Of a DNA stretch of 64,000 nucleotides, positions 34,450 through 46,720 are shown one piece after another. Below the pieces are notes generated by a model. It saw only the letters and a list, made by a program, of their open reading frames with translations, was not told the origin of the DNA and ran no database searches. This stretch comes from Echinometra lucunter (Eukaryota > Echinodermata > Echinoidea > Camarodonta > Echinometridae), in assembly GCA_029962745.1 (NCBI GenBank), contig CM057165.1, positions 22,592,657 to 22,656,656 on the forward strand, given 5' to 3'. Position numbers and translations under genes: made by a program. The number at the start of each line of letters is the position of its first letter. The stretch's first letter is position 1.

Positions 34450-34640
34450 TGCGCAGTTTTGTTGTTTACAAACATATTCACTGAGAAGTATATTTTTGTC
34501 ACAATTTAAATGGGATTATGGAAGATGCAGTCACACTTTGTTGAAACATCAGGAAAAACTTTGGGCATCCCTCATAATTAAAGTCGTTCGTAAAGTCATG
34601 CGTAACTTAAAACAGCTTTATGAAAACACTCCCCAGGACA
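34450..34640. mobile_element. Partial copy of the 56.3-kb MITE
   Basis: Shares, in order, ttgtttacaaacat, aagtatatttttgtcaca, cacactttgttgaaac, atcaggaaaaac, gggcatccc and gtcgttcgtaaagtcatgcg with 56,450-56,640. Only the right half is preserved. Confidence 0.75.
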
Positions 34641-34854
34641 TTTATCCCATACGAAAATAACCCCCTCTTTACCCTCATTTACCCCCACCCGAAATGTTAG
34701 TAACTTCAACTTTATATGAAAAATATGACGGTGCATGATGATGATAATGATGACGACACTCATGATGATGGTTATTATAGTGGCAACCGTGGTGTAAGTG
34801 ATGATTTTTTTCTTCTTCTTCTGATCTTTAGAGTTGCATGATGTCGTAAGGTAT

Positions 34855-35358
34855 CATGATAATAATAATAATAATAATGGGTATTTAGAGGCGCTAAAAA
34901 CAAAAAGTACCATAGCGCGTACAAAAATAGGAAACATTTAATATTTGCAATGATTACTATACAATATTCAAGATAAAAAGGAAAAATATTAATTATTTAG
35001 GAAAAAGGTATGTCTTAAGGGATGATTTGAAGCCAAGAACACTGGAAACATTTCTTATTGAAAGAGGGATAGCATTCCAAGTCTTGGCAGCTGCTACGGC
35101 AAACCGTTTTTCGGCAGAGGAGAGTTTAGACAAGGGAATGCAAAGTCTGCATGTGTCAGTGATTGAACGAAGATTACGAGAGGGTGTGTATAATTTGATG
35201 GTATTATTAAGATATTCAGGTGCTAATTGATTTAGAGTTTTGTATACGTATAAACTTTTTTTAAACTGAATGCGTTGGAATAGAGGTAACCAGTGAAGTT
35301 CCTTAAGTAGGGGTGTAGTATGAGTTCGGGATCCAAAGCCAAAAATTATATAGGTCAT
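34855..35358 (-). pseudogene. CR1/Jockey-like retrotransposon 3' end
   Basis: A 121-codon minus-strand frame reads TPLLKELHWLPLFQRIQFK, then TLNQLAPEYLNNTI, YTPSRNLRS, and AVAAAKTWNAIPLSIR, ending SLKTYLFPK. This is the conserved C-terminal tail of many animal non-LTR reverse transcriptases (CR1/Jockey group). The short 3' UTR contains agcgcctctaaataccc and ends in an ATT repeat (34,860-34,878), as CR1-type elements do. 5'-truncated, in G-alpha intron 5, same strand as the gene. Confidence 0.85.
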
Positions 35359-35559
35359 AATTTGGGCAGGATTTTTTTTTACACCAGGAAAGATTTCCTT
35401 TGGTTGATAAAGTACTTACTAACTATCAACATTAGTGTGTGTTAAGTGAAAAAAAGGCTTTAACTCTTATGAAATTGGCGGTCTATCGGCCCTTCGGTCT
35501 ATAGGGTCTTCGGTCTATCGTCCCTTCGATCTGTCGGGATTCCTCCAAACATGCCAAAC

Positions 35560-35811
35560 TGATAATATGTAGAATTCAGAATTTAGATTTAAATGTTTTA
35601 GTACTAAAACTTTGTAGGAAAGGTGATTTGCTGTTCATGGGGGGGGGGGGAGGGAGGGGGCGCAAATTACCTTATCGTCTAAAATAGCCCACAACTGATA
35701 TGTAGAAATCAGAATTTAGATTTAAATGTTTTAGTACTAAACTTTGTAGGAAAGGTGATTTGCTGTTCATGGGGGGGGGGAGCGCAAATTACCCTATCGT
35801 CTAAATTAAAT
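35560..35811. repeat. Tandem duplication, two units of about 127 bp
   Basis: Both units contain agaatttagatttaaatg, ttttagtactaaa, ggaaaggtgatttgctgttc, a G-run and gcgcaaattaccytatcgtc. The G-run and a few bases differ. Confidence 0.85.
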
Positions 35812-36494
35812 GCACTCGTCGGCAGATTAGAACTTTGATACATCCGAGGGCCATGGTGGTTCTCCTTCAAAACGGAACCTGTTAATACACAACCACAGTC
35901 CAAAATCATATGAAAATCATATGAAATCAGTGTATGAAGAATTCATAATTACACAAAATTTCGCTGCTAAATCGTTTTGGTAGAAGTGCACTCGATGCCC
36001 ATCACTTTGAAAAAAGGCAGCTTACATTGATTTATGCATACTTACGTGATGGCCTATGCAATATTAGAATTTTATAAAAATCAGAACTAATGACACTCAA
36101 TCATTTATTGAAACGCGATTTAAGTGCAGTGCAAAGATGCATTCTAACTCATTTTTAAAAAAATATTGTCAATTTAGATGCATTCCGTAATGACGCACTA
36201 CATGTAGCTACTTCATATTATAAGAAGAAGCAGTAGAATCAGAATATTACTACTTCTCACTCATGTCACCAGAAGTTATCTTTGAAGATGTCTGTCAGAA
36301 TGGTATTACATGGACCAAGATATTTTTATATGTCATGTTGTTTATCAATATGCCACAAGTTTGACTTTTTTTTTTCCTTTTTGCGTTTTTAATCAAAATG
36401 GGCAATACCCACGATTGTCCTGGTGTTTTCAGCCTCAAACCATGAAATATTAATTTTGAATGCAAAATATTCCGAATCCTGTACTAGGCCTGTA

Positions 36495-36670
36495 CTAAGT
36501 TCGTTAGTTCGTTTGTTATTTTTGGACTATCGAACCTTCGGAATAACGAACCTTATTTTATTTCGGATTAACGAACCCTTTGCATTTTCTAACATCTAGG
36601 TATACGCAATTTGCGTGTTTCGGAATAACGAACCTTCGGCAAACGAACTATGGAATAACGAACATCACCC
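36495..36670. repeat. Short repeats of 'ttcggaataacgaacc'
   Basis: Variants of ttcggaataacgaacctt recur at least five times in a loose array. A comparable array with cttcggtctatcg words lies at 35,478-35,535. Both look like simple satellite-like decay products. Confidence 0.65.
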
Positions 36671-37917
36671 CTTTTTTAAAGAGCTGGCCCCCACGGCATT
36701 CAGTGGCAGAATCGATCATGTCTCGTTATCTACACCTGTTTATTATACATATTGTGTGGTAATTTGATGCTTTTATCACAAAGAAAAAAAGATGTAATTT
36801 AGGGATTATATTTCGGAAATTGTTTAGAATAGTCCCCTTTAAGAATGGGTCCCTAAATTTTGTGAAATATTTTAGCTCTGAAACTTAAAAATATAAATCA
36901 TTCACATTATATTATGTAAAGTTCACTTTTTACAACTTATTTTTGACTGTGTGTAAACATGTAGAAAAAGGTTTCGTACGGCCACCATACTTTTAAAGAT
37001 GGCCTACATGGCCTCTCAGGGGCAGGGATCTGAGATGTCTACACAACTCAATTTTTTTGTATTAAATTACATACATGTGTGCCAAATTGGTGCTTTTATC
37101 ACAGAAGGCTGGTCGACCCACTACATGACTAAGCCGCCCCTACTATGTATATAGTCTACCCGCAGGCGTCGATAAAATTTGGGGTCTAGATGTGACACAA
37201 TATTAACTCTAAGTCAGTAAATCAAGAACGTTGATATAGGAAAATTGCCTTTCCATTTTTTTTTTTCATTCTCGAGACTTGTTTTGTCTCCAAGAGTGAT
37301 TCTCATACATACATGTTTCTATGCTCTAAAGAATTCAAAGGACACAAGTCTTCCAACCCACAAACGTAATTAAGGGCGTTGTTACACCATCGTGGTGGGG
37401 AATGAAAAAAAAAGATTTTCAGGTTTCTTGCTTGCAGACAATTACAAATTTCAGGACATAAATTTTAATGATGTGTCAATTTCCCGCCTTCAATGACTGC
37501 AGCTTGCAGGCAATGTGTACATAAGATGTAAAATAATGCCATAATTTCCCTTGTACAATCTCTTTCATACATTTCATTTAAATCTTCTTCCACGCAATAT
37601 TCTTTTTAAAACAGCGACCAGAGCAACCATTTCGTTTAAAAAATGGGGAGGCGGAATGGGGAACAATCCCTCATATCAAGATAATCTGACCAATAAAATT
37701 AACGAAAACAAAAGTATAAGATAATTGTGTTCTAAATATGCTAATTCAAAACAACAACCGTATCTTCGAGAATTAAAAAAATCATGTCATTTCAGTTTAA
37801 CAGATAGTTTTTAGATCTAAGATTTGACAGGGGCACAAAAACAAATGATGGACACATTTCTGGGACGCGTAACTTAATATACATAGCTTAATTTCAAAGG
37901 ATGTTTGGACTGGTTGT

Positions 37918-37947
37918 GCCACCCCGCCCCCCCCCCCCCCCCCCCCA
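37918..37947. repeat. Poly-C run
   Basis: About 20 consecutive C bases, close to the G-alpha exon 5 donor. Confidence 0.9.
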
Positions 37948-38010
37948 TCAGCCGTGACGGTTGGAATATACCTAATCATAACAAGCAAGTGTGCTACCTC
38001 TTATACTTAC

Positions 38011-38137
38011 ACGAATTTCCGTTTCGTAATTTGAATTCAGTAGCAATTCTTCCAGTGGACTTGAGTCTGGCTCTGATAATATCATCATCACACGGTATAT
38101 AGTTCTCGCCTGAGATAGCAGCTAGTCTCCCGAAAAA
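38011..38137 (-). CDS. G-alpha exon 5, switch I
   Basis: Acceptor TTTTGAAG and donor T|GTAAGT enclose 127 nt reading FFGRLAAISGENYIPC, then DDDIIRARLKSTGRIATEF and KLRNGNS. RLKSTG holds the arginine modified by cholera toxin in Gs and the switch I threonine that binds magnesium. The exon is open, but it is two bases shorter than its Gi counterpart: it starts one base short for the phase left by exon 4 (five T where six would fit) and ends one base short for exon 6. As sequenced, the spliced message would shift frame at both joints. Confidence 0.88.
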
Positions 38138-38139
38138 CT

Positions 38140-40066
38140 TCAAAATAAAAAAAAATAAAAGCACGTTAAACAAATTTAACACATGTCATTTAAGATGCAA
38201 TTCACATCAATATGAAATCAATTAAATTTTTCATTGATTTGGCTCAGAATGTAAAAAAAGAGAGAAGAGAGAGAGAGATCCCTTAAATATTAAGACTATC
38301 TTTCACTCAGTGAATTTTACGTCAATTTTCAGTAGTGAAGTTGATTATATTCGTCATGTTGTTATAGGAACCTTAAGTCATATATCATCATAAGGAGAAT
38401 AATTTTCCAAGGAATTTATTATCATTACTGCTAATCACAAAAAAATAAATCTACACGAAATGAATGCAATATACAAGAAAAAAAAAGGATGAGTAAGAAT
38501 AGTCCTTGTCCGTGTATCGCCCTAATAACATGATATCAAAGCGCAGCAATGAAACAACCCTGGCAAATATTATGATTTCTCAATAATATTAAGGTACGTA
38601 TTGACTTCATTGCCATTTTTTTTGTTGTCACGCTGTCCAGCTAAACTCCATTATGAAAATTTAGCTATCAAACTGATTCCCATCTTTTCATTTACAGAAA
38701 TGTTTGTATATCAATACGTACCTTGGACCTTGCAAATTAGCAAAAAACGTTACTTGAACAGTGACAATAACAAAGGACTTCAAGCAACAGCTTCGCTTTC
38801 ATGCTGGCGGGGTAGCATGATCACAATTGGTCGTGCAGGAAAGCGTTTCGACAATCCCATGAAAACCATTTTCATGATATGGGTTTTGTACAGGGTTGTG
38901 GGACCTCAAGATATCATAAATTTCCATATCTTAAAGAAAATCAAACTACCTTGCTGTGTTAAGAGACAAATTTGCTGTAGTAGAAATGTGCACACAATGT
39001 AACTTGAAAAGGGAACTTTCAAAAGCCGACAGTAATACTACTTTTATTATTAAATCAACCACTGAATAATTAAGATGCATGATAACACCCTCTAAGGAAT
39101 ACAATTTGAGCCTACTTAGCAGCATATGAATAACCCTGCAGGCAACTGGAAACAGTACCCTGAATTTCGTACACTAATTGTGGTTTGTAAATCATTAGGT
39201 TTATAGGGTTCTCTGCAGGCATTTTTGCAATTGCAACACAGTTGTTTTTGTCAAAATCTCATTTCCTCGTTTCAAAAGACTGTATTGCAAAATAAGCGTT
39301 TTCGATCGCATTACTTTCTAAAATATTCATTAAAAGTTAACGCCTAGAGTACTCACTCTGTGTAACGAATAGGAAAAACTCATATGCAGTCTCGAGGAAC
39401 AGACCACCAACCAAATTCAGTGATCCTATGGCCTAACGCAAAGTTGTTTGTTTGTTTGTTTGATTGTTTGTTGTTGTGTTGTTTTACCTACACCCAGCTC
39501 CCACGAGGAGTCAATTTTGCTGACTTTGGGACCGCATCAGTGACTCAAACGGTCTTTGACGAGTCAAGAAAAAGTGATATCTTTTTAAATAGTTGGCAGA
39601 ATGAACGGTGTAGACAATCCTTTTAATCCCTGGTAGATGGGTTAATTTCCTTCCCACGCTCGATTAGCGCAAACGACGAAGTAAACGAAATAAAGCCCTC
39701 TTGTGAACAGGCTTTCATGTAGGCAAGGCGCCATTTCGGTTCCGTCATTAACTACGCCAGTCAAGCCTGCATGTCCAATAATGCAATGCATTGTTTGCAC
39801 AGTTTTTGTACGATCGATGGCGCGTCAAAGACCACGTCAGTCCCTGACGCAGGTCTACGCTATGTCAGCAAAATGACGCCCTGTGTACAAACGGGTATAT
39901 AATACATACTGTATTCATTTTGTATTTGTATTTATTTGAGAAACGTCATTCACATATGTACATGAATATTCTGTTTACAGTACATAGGCATAATAACAAT
40001 ATGTAGAAAAGGAAAACAAAAGAAAAAATCATGGAATTAACAACGTATTAACATTGTGTGACTCAC
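38140..40066. other. G-alpha intron 4, no other gene seen
   Basis: About 1.9 kb. The 133-codon plus-strand frame at 38,601-39,002 has no recognisable motif and is probably chance. Confidence 0.5.
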
Positions 40067-40231
40067 TATCCGGCATTGTCAAGAAGTTGGAACTCATTGC
40101 TGCGTCTGTAACATTCCTGGATACCGTGATCATGCCATATCCTATCCATGACTTGGACCAGTTCTGGAGGTGAATTCATGATCTCGTGTTCCAATCATGT
40201 TCATGTACGAGTAGAAATATGCTGCATCATT
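40067..40231 (-). CDS. G-alpha exon 4, helical domain
   Basis: Acceptor CACCTCATAG and donor GGATA|GTGAGT. It begins NDAAYFYSYMNMIG in phase 0, where Gi proteins have DDARQLF. It continues one frame over as HEIMNSPPELVQVMDRIW and HDHGIQECYRRSNEFQLL, then DNAGY, the equivalent of the Gi IKRLW..GVQ..F.R..EYQLNDSA region. The frame change near 40,187 is a single-base discrepancy. With 165 nt it is seven longer than the Gi exon, that is two extra codons plus one base. Confidence 0.8.
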
Positions 40232-40874
40232 CTATGAGGTGAAGAGGAAAAATGGAACTTAGTGGAAAAGACCAAGAAAGAGCGATGCAAGGTGAAAAAG
40301 AAAGAACCCAACAGCCAGGCTGATGATTGTTTTCAGGGGCAATGAAGGAAAAATCCCTAACCACCTCTAATGCAAGTACTGAGTGGCATATTTTCACCCT
40401 TTTTTTCGGGGGAGGGGGGAACTAGTGAACAGAAATCTCCGCATCAGCACCCATAGAGGGGGAAAAATGCCAAGGGTACCTAAATTTTTTGCCTTGATAT
40501 TTAAATGATCTTGGATATTAACGCTGATATATTCTATGCTGATCCCATACATGTTTATCAATGAAATAATAAATGAATAGTTTTAAATACATTGAATTAC
40601 AAACAAAAAATTAAACATTCACATACAGAAATCACACAACCACAATGTAAAAAAAAAATCATCCAAAATGGCTACATTGACAAATATGAATATTCTGCAC
40701 TTACAGCGCTTAATGCAAAATAGCGTCTCTAATAGATCTGCGGATATTGTTATTACCCTCCCATACGGCCATACCTTAAAGATAAATCGTATAAATTTCA
40801 TCCTCCTTTATATTCAAATTCATATTTCAAAGAAAGTTAGTGACGTTTAATAGGAGAGGAGATGGATGACTTAC

Positions 40875-41016
40875 CTCTCTTTTGGGATTGCTGAAAGAGA
40901 TGCCGAGTTTGCCCATTGCAACCTAAGAGCGCTAAGGTAGATTCAATAACGTTGGAACATATGATAAGCCGAAACATTTGACGTTCGTCCTCACTGAAGC
41001 CTCCAAATGTATCAGT
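40875..41016 (-). CDS. G-alpha exon 3, linker and helical domain
   Basis: Acceptor CTCTACCAG and donor GAG|GTAAGT enclose 142 nt, exactly the Gi size. It opens in phase 2 as RLIH. The conserved middle GFSEDERQMFRLIICSN and VIESTLALL lies one frame over, and the end AMGKLGISFSNPKRE is back in the starting frame. One base seems missing near 41,003 (ggaggc for ggagggc) and one extra near 40,920 (ggttgc), so the exon keeps its length but would meet stops in between. Confidence 0.85.
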
Positions 41017-41840
41017 CTGGTAGAGAAAACAGGCAACATAGATTTTATTATGTCAACGGACTGAATATCGGATATTTTATAACTGCGGTGTTTCCAAAGA
41101 AAGACTCAAACAAATTACATAGTTGCTTGATAAATTTGAAAATAAGTTAGATATGCTAACATATCAAAATACTATTCTCACGTACAGTGTGTAGTATTAT
41201 ATATGAAAGTACGTTTACCTCCAGAGAAGCGAAAAGGAAATTCATGTATCTATAATTATATAGTTGTCACATTGCTTTTGTTTACAGTATCACGATATTG
41301 TTCAAAATTAATTTACATGTATTACCAAATGAAGGTGAAATTCTTCAAATTAAGTCGGAAATTAATTTAGACCTTACAAACGAAAACAATTAATGAATTC
41401 CCAATTCTCTGAAAATATCAGCTTGTGCAATGGTGATATACGATCCAGATTAAATATCTTGATAGATTTTATATAAGCCCTCTTCTTACTTTGTCTATTG
41501 TTATTGTCGTTGTTGCTGCTTCTGCTCATGTTGTTGTTTTTAATCTGCGCCCATTCCTCATTCTAGTTTCTTTTATCCAAAATACATGTTTATCATTTCC
41601 TTACCTCCCTTGGTTCCACTGTACTTTCAACAATCCACTGGTGAACCATTAAATGGGAACAATGTTGAAAAGTAAGTCAACTACTGCGCACTGTCCTCAT
41701 TTGGATTTGCTTGTTAATTTGGATCTAGTTGTCAGGGATTTTGCTTCTTTCCAATTAAAAGGTTGATTGGTGTAAAAACGAACAAATATCTGGCTTTATT
41801 TGGATTTATTCATATCATAACTGTTTCTCAAGAGCCTCAC

Positions 41841-41883
41841 CGTAACTGCTTTGCAATTGTACTCTTGCCCGATTCTCCCGCTC
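41841..41883 (-). CDS. G-alpha exon 2, P-loop
   Basis: A 43-nt exon between acceptor CGTTTGCAG and donor CG|GTGAGG reading (G)AGESGKSTIAKQLR. This is the phosphate-binding P-loop of heterotrimeric G proteins. Length and phases (1 in, 2 out) equal those of exon 2 in Gi genes. The lysine and serine contact nucleotide phosphates and magnesium. Confidence 0.93.
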
Positions 41884-42046
41884 CTGCAAACGTAAAAAAT
41901 GATAATTACTGATGAGTATTAGAAAGATTTTAGCCTTTTAATAAAACAAAATGAATTCAGCGAGAAAACTTGCATGTCCAGAATTAATTAATAAAAATTT
42001 CATCGAATGATAGCTTTAACTTTCAATATTATAGATTAGTCTGAAG

Positions 42047-43606
42047 CATGGGTGTCGATCTCGGGGTATGGGGGATATATCCCCCCTCAATATTTGGTCA
42101 GGGGGGATGGCCTGTACAATCATCCCCCCCCCCCCAATAATTCACCGTGAAAAAAATAAAAATTTCATAGCCTCCTGTAATTCCCGAAAAAGAAACAAAA
42201 GCAAAGACAAAGAAAAAGAGAATAAAGAGTAAAGAAAACGACTTTTAAAGAAGGAAAGGAAAGGAAAAGGCTCTCAGCGCTCGCTCGCTTCGCTCGCTCG
42301 CATTTTAAGTATCGCAACCAATGAGGTTATAATACTATCTTTATGAAAGCAGATCGGTCTGCATCTTGTCTTTCTATAGTATTCTATAATGATACTCGCA
42401 TTTAATATTTTGTTATCTTAGCCAAAGCCAGTGAATATTTTATTATGAAGGAAAGTGGTTTGCATCTTGTCTTTTTATCCAATGTAATACTGTTAGTAAT
42501 ATAACTGCAAGGAGTCGAACGGGAAGATAACAAAAGAATTTTCATGAGAAAATGGCCTATAACCAGTAGCCTGTTCCTATCTTACCAAATATGAGAAAGG
42601 AGGATGCTGATGAAAATATTTAATAAACTCATAAAGTTGGAGTATAACAGTACACAAGAACATGTTCTCAGTATTTAGAAAATAGCCCTTTCTCGCTCGC
42701 TCGCTCCGCTCGCTTAAAGAAACAATTAAAGATCGGGAGGCAAGCGCTCTTATTCCCTCAGCAACGTGTCCGAATATTATAATATTTTTACAGCGAGATG
42801 TAAAGCTTTTTTCGAACACATGGAAATAGTAAATCATTAAATTCATCTAATTTATTTTGGTGGAAATTCTACGTTTTACTAGAAAGAAATAGAGTTTTTG
42901 TCGGTAGCTCGCTTCGCTCGCTCATATAACAAAATGGTTCCAGATGCTAGAAAGCATCATATCTCACAGTTAGGTGATCAAAAAACTATTGATATATCTT
43001 TGAAGCTATCAAGAATTCCTTGCTCGCTGCGCTAACTCGAATATGTAATGTAAATATTTTATAGCCCTTAATGACAAATAAACACTTCATCAACAAGAGA
43101 GTTGTTTCCCCTGTCTCGCCTCCCTTGCTTGTAATATTTGAAATATGGTGGTTTACAATGTCAGTAAACAATGTCAGCAAAGGTGCTGAATTAGTCAAAC
43201 ATCTAATATTGCTTGAGTGCAGACCTACTGTGATGACAAATAACATTTCTTTTATAGCTGGAAGGTTGAATTTTCCGCTCGCTGGCTTCGCTCGCTCGCA
43301 AAATAAAAACGGGATGCATTCATATTGTAAGTGAAGCTTCAAGTCCCCTAAAGTTTGCATTCCAGTACTAAAGATGTGCCTCTGTGATATTGTTTGAAAA
43401 CAATTTTATGTGGTTAATTGGAGGAGCGGTAGATGAGACTAATAATGCAGAGATACGGGCAGCAAAACAAATCCTACACCCCCTTATTAGTCTATCCTTC
43501 ACGTTTGAACCTACTCTCCCTTTCCCCGCTCGGTCTTTTTGCTCCGCGGACGAGGATATTCGGCATCGGCCATCCCTCCAACCGCGAAAACAAATCGACA
43601 CCCATG
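42047..43606. mobile_element. hAT-like non-autonomous element (1.56 kb)
   Basis: The termini CATGGGTGTCGAT and ATCGACACCCATG are perfect inverted repeats. Flanks gtctgaag (42,039-42,046) and atctgaag (43,607-43,614) form an 8-bp duplication with one mismatch. A poly-G/C zone lies within 100 bp of the left end. The interior repeats tcgctcgcttcgctcgctcg-type words at about 42,283, 42,692, 42,908 and 43,277. No transposase frame. Inserted in the intron between the N-terminal and P-loop exons (the P-loop exon is only about 160 bp away). Confidence 0.85.
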
Positions 43607-44553
43607 ATCTGAAGAAAGCACTGATGTTGATGGATTTAAAAAATTCTTACTTACAATTCTTACTCTTTCCAAATGTCGCATACGTTAAAATACGTCAAAT
43701 ACGTTCTTACCTGCGATTATCAACCTAGAGGATTAAATCAGTGCATATCAATTCAACAGAATAATTGCACTCTTCTTTCCGAAATTCCTTTTCATACGAC
43801 GCCACATTCACCTTTGGATAAGATGAGCCACTACATAACATACCACACACCGCTAAAAAGACTTGTTGGGGGCCTACAAGATAAATAGCTTATATCTAAG
43901 TGAAAAGAGAATAATGTACCTTAGAATTTATTTTTCACAGAAGAATTTAATGGCGATCAATGAGTACTACTCTCTATAGCTTTAAGAATGAATAAGTTTG
44001 GGGTAACTCACGGGTTCACTTGTATCCATCAAATCGTGTTGCATTATCACTGAATCATTCATTTATTTATTTATTTATTTTTAAAATTTACAGTCTTGCT
44101 CTATCAGTGTCTATAATCCATGATTTCACGTGTTTGGGGAAGGTTACTGGAAAATATCTCCCGAATGTAAACACTGGATGGCAAACAAGGGAACACAGAA
44201 ATGCTGTAAAATCGCGGGTGGCTTCTGAATTGCCATGAAACCCTGGGATTTTCAGCATTTTGCATTTCCCCGATGACGGCTAGAAACCCGTAAGCTAATA
44301 CCTTTGCCGAAGAAATTGATACCTGATCGCTACTTATTTGTGCGTTGTGTCAAAACCACTTCCACATTTAAAAAGAAGGATTTGGAGAGAGATGAGTCAG
44401 ATAGAAATGGTTGGAACTCGAGAGTCCTTTCATTTACATGAAGCCTTCTAGCACATAAAATGCATCGGCATAGTATAAGAAATCGTAACCATGACGGCGA
44501 CTAAGGGAAAGTATACACTCAGTATCAATTTGGTATGATACGTTCATTGTTTC

Positions 44554-44765
44554 GCACTCTTAAAAATTCCGAGTCAGACTTGACCCGGAAAAGACTCCGT
44601 TGGAGCCACACTCCGTTCCGGATCAAAATGACCCGGAATAAGGTCAAATTTGACCCATAATATGTCTTCATGACCCTACTCTGGGTCAATTTTTTGACCC
44701 GGAATGGAGTGTGGCCCCAACGGACCCTTTTCCAAGTCAATCTGACCCGGGATTTTTAACAGTGC
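44554..44765. mobile_element. Palindromic MITE with GACCCGG repeats
   Basis: Almost wholly an inverted repeat. The left arm gcactcttaaaaattccgag pairs with the right arm's cccgggatttttaacagtgc, and ccgttggagccacactccgt with gagtgtggccccaacgg. TGACCCGG-type words recur throughout both arms. Confidence 0.85.
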
Positions 44766-46124
44766 CCCTATTCCCATCATTGAAAATAGGAAGAAAATCC
44801 ATAATTATACACACAAGCAGTTGTCAGTTTGACGGGTTTTTTTTTTTTCTCATGTATATCAAGTAAATAAAAACAATCACCCATGACGTGGGTTGAAGGC
44901 GGCAGCCTCCAAGGAATTTGAAACCACCCCTATTCGGACGATCATCGTCTCATACTTGGGCAGTAAGGTGCTGTCTTCGTAATTTTTCATATCTACATTT
45001 AAAACCGCGTAAAAGAGGTTGTCATTTTAAAAATTGCAATATTCAAGCTTGTTCCCTTTCCTCGCTCACCATGCTCACAGTGCAATAGTCAAGAAAGAGA
45101 TGACAATGAAATTCTAAATGACTGCCTACACAAACTCTGCATGCTATTGTGATGTGTTCCTTCAAAATCATTACAGATGTACATTGTATAAGTATTAAAG
45201 CTCTATTTTCATGTTTTTCATCAAATGCTCACTCTTATCATATCTCTGATATTATATCAAAATAGAAAATCACAGGGCAGCTATCAATTCGGTGATTCTC
45301 TTCAACATTATTTCCTTTCTTATTGCAAATAGATGGATTTCCATGGATCCTGAAATGAGCGAGCTTATGCCATCCTCTTTGGGATTAAACCACTGATTTT
45401 ATTATTTAAGTACCTTTGATTTTTGTTTGTATTTCAACCGGTGATAAATTTTTGCTCCTAAAGAAACTTTGGTAGAAAACAAGAATGTTACTTCTGTTTC
45501 CTTATGAAATCCATATCCAAATATGCTAGGAGCATCATTATTTATCTATACATAAATAATGCACCCTTCCCAACATACATGACATTGTTATGTATATTAG
45601 GGAGTCTAGTAGCTTCTCCTTTAACATCATTCCTTTTTGCTCCCTATACGGAGGCGACGGTGATGCAGGACTCATTACAGCTAGGAAACCTGCAGGTCGT
45701 ATATGGAATTTATGCAGATTTCCTGAAAACCTCAGTGGCTGATTGCTCCTTTCTCCCATACCCCATTAATATCTACATGTACAAAAACGCGAGATTACCT
45801 CATACTTTTTTTTCAAGAAATATTTTTCATGTAGACGTTTAATCTCATCATGAATTGCTTGGAAGAACAACAAAACCAGTTCCAGTTTTAATCCTGGATC
45901 CATTTTTATGTTTCTTGGCTGCACCCTCAACGAAAAAAAAAACAGCTTAGCTTTGTCTCGTATTTGTTAGTAGCTGGAAAAGCCAGTGCACAAATCGCCC
46001 TTTACAGAAAAAGAATTGAAATCTAGGCTTTCATGCTGTCGGGAATGATTTTGGTGTCAGTTTGATCCATTATTTTTTCTTGTACATTGTTATGATCCAC
46101 CCTCGACATTTATTATGTCAACAA

Positions 46125-46554
46125 CACTGGCGTAGCCAGGATTTTTTTTTTTTCAGTAGGGGGGCAATGGGGCCTTGAATTTTTTTAGGGGCACCCGAAA
46201 TAAGTTGGGGGCACATACACACACACACACACACACACCCTCACACGCACGCTCACACACTCTCACACATACGTACATACACACGCACATACCGAAAGGC
46301 TGCATGATGTGCTTTAAGCGAGCGAAGCGAGCAAGAAAATTTTGAAATCTTCACTTACAAAAGTCTGCATTTTTTGTTTTTCTAGCCCATTTTTGTATAG
46401 CTTTTCCTTTTTTTGCCTGCTGATAGTGAGATACTTGGGCTCTATTTTTCATATTTTTTCTTGTTTCCTACTTCATGATTTTTGTGTGGGGGCACCTGTA
46501 GGCACACAAAATTTATGGGGGCACTTGCCCCCCCCCCATTTGGCTACGCCCCTG
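46125..46554. mobile_element. hAT-like non-autonomous element (430 bp)
   Basis: The termini CACTGGCGTAGCCA and TGGCTACGCCCCTG are inverted repeats. The 8-bp flanks gtcaacaa and gtcagcag differ at two positions. Contains a G-run after the left end, a (CA)n at 46,211-46,240, gcgagcgaagcgagca at 46,318 and a C-run before the right end: the same architecture as 6,997-8,313. Confidence 0.78.
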
Positions 46555-46594
46555 GTCAGCAGTCTTGGTGTGGTTTTATCATATCCCCATTTTA

Positions 46595-46720
46595 TATTTG
46601 TCTCTACCCCTTCCCCTTCCCCTTCCCCTTCATCTAGCTCTCACTCTCTTTCTCTTTCTCGCTCTCTCGCTTTCTCTTTTTTTTTTCTCTCTCTCTCTTT
46701 CTTTATCTCCGCACTCGCAC
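46595..46720. repeat. CT-rich simple sequence
   Basis: ccccttcc and ctctctttctc repeats. Leucine/serine-rich open frames across it are repeat artefacts. Confidence 0.8.

Noticed and set aside
38601..39002. 133-codon plus-strand frame in G-alpha intron 4
   Set aside because: No recognisable domain, and an intronic antisense position. Chance opening is likely.
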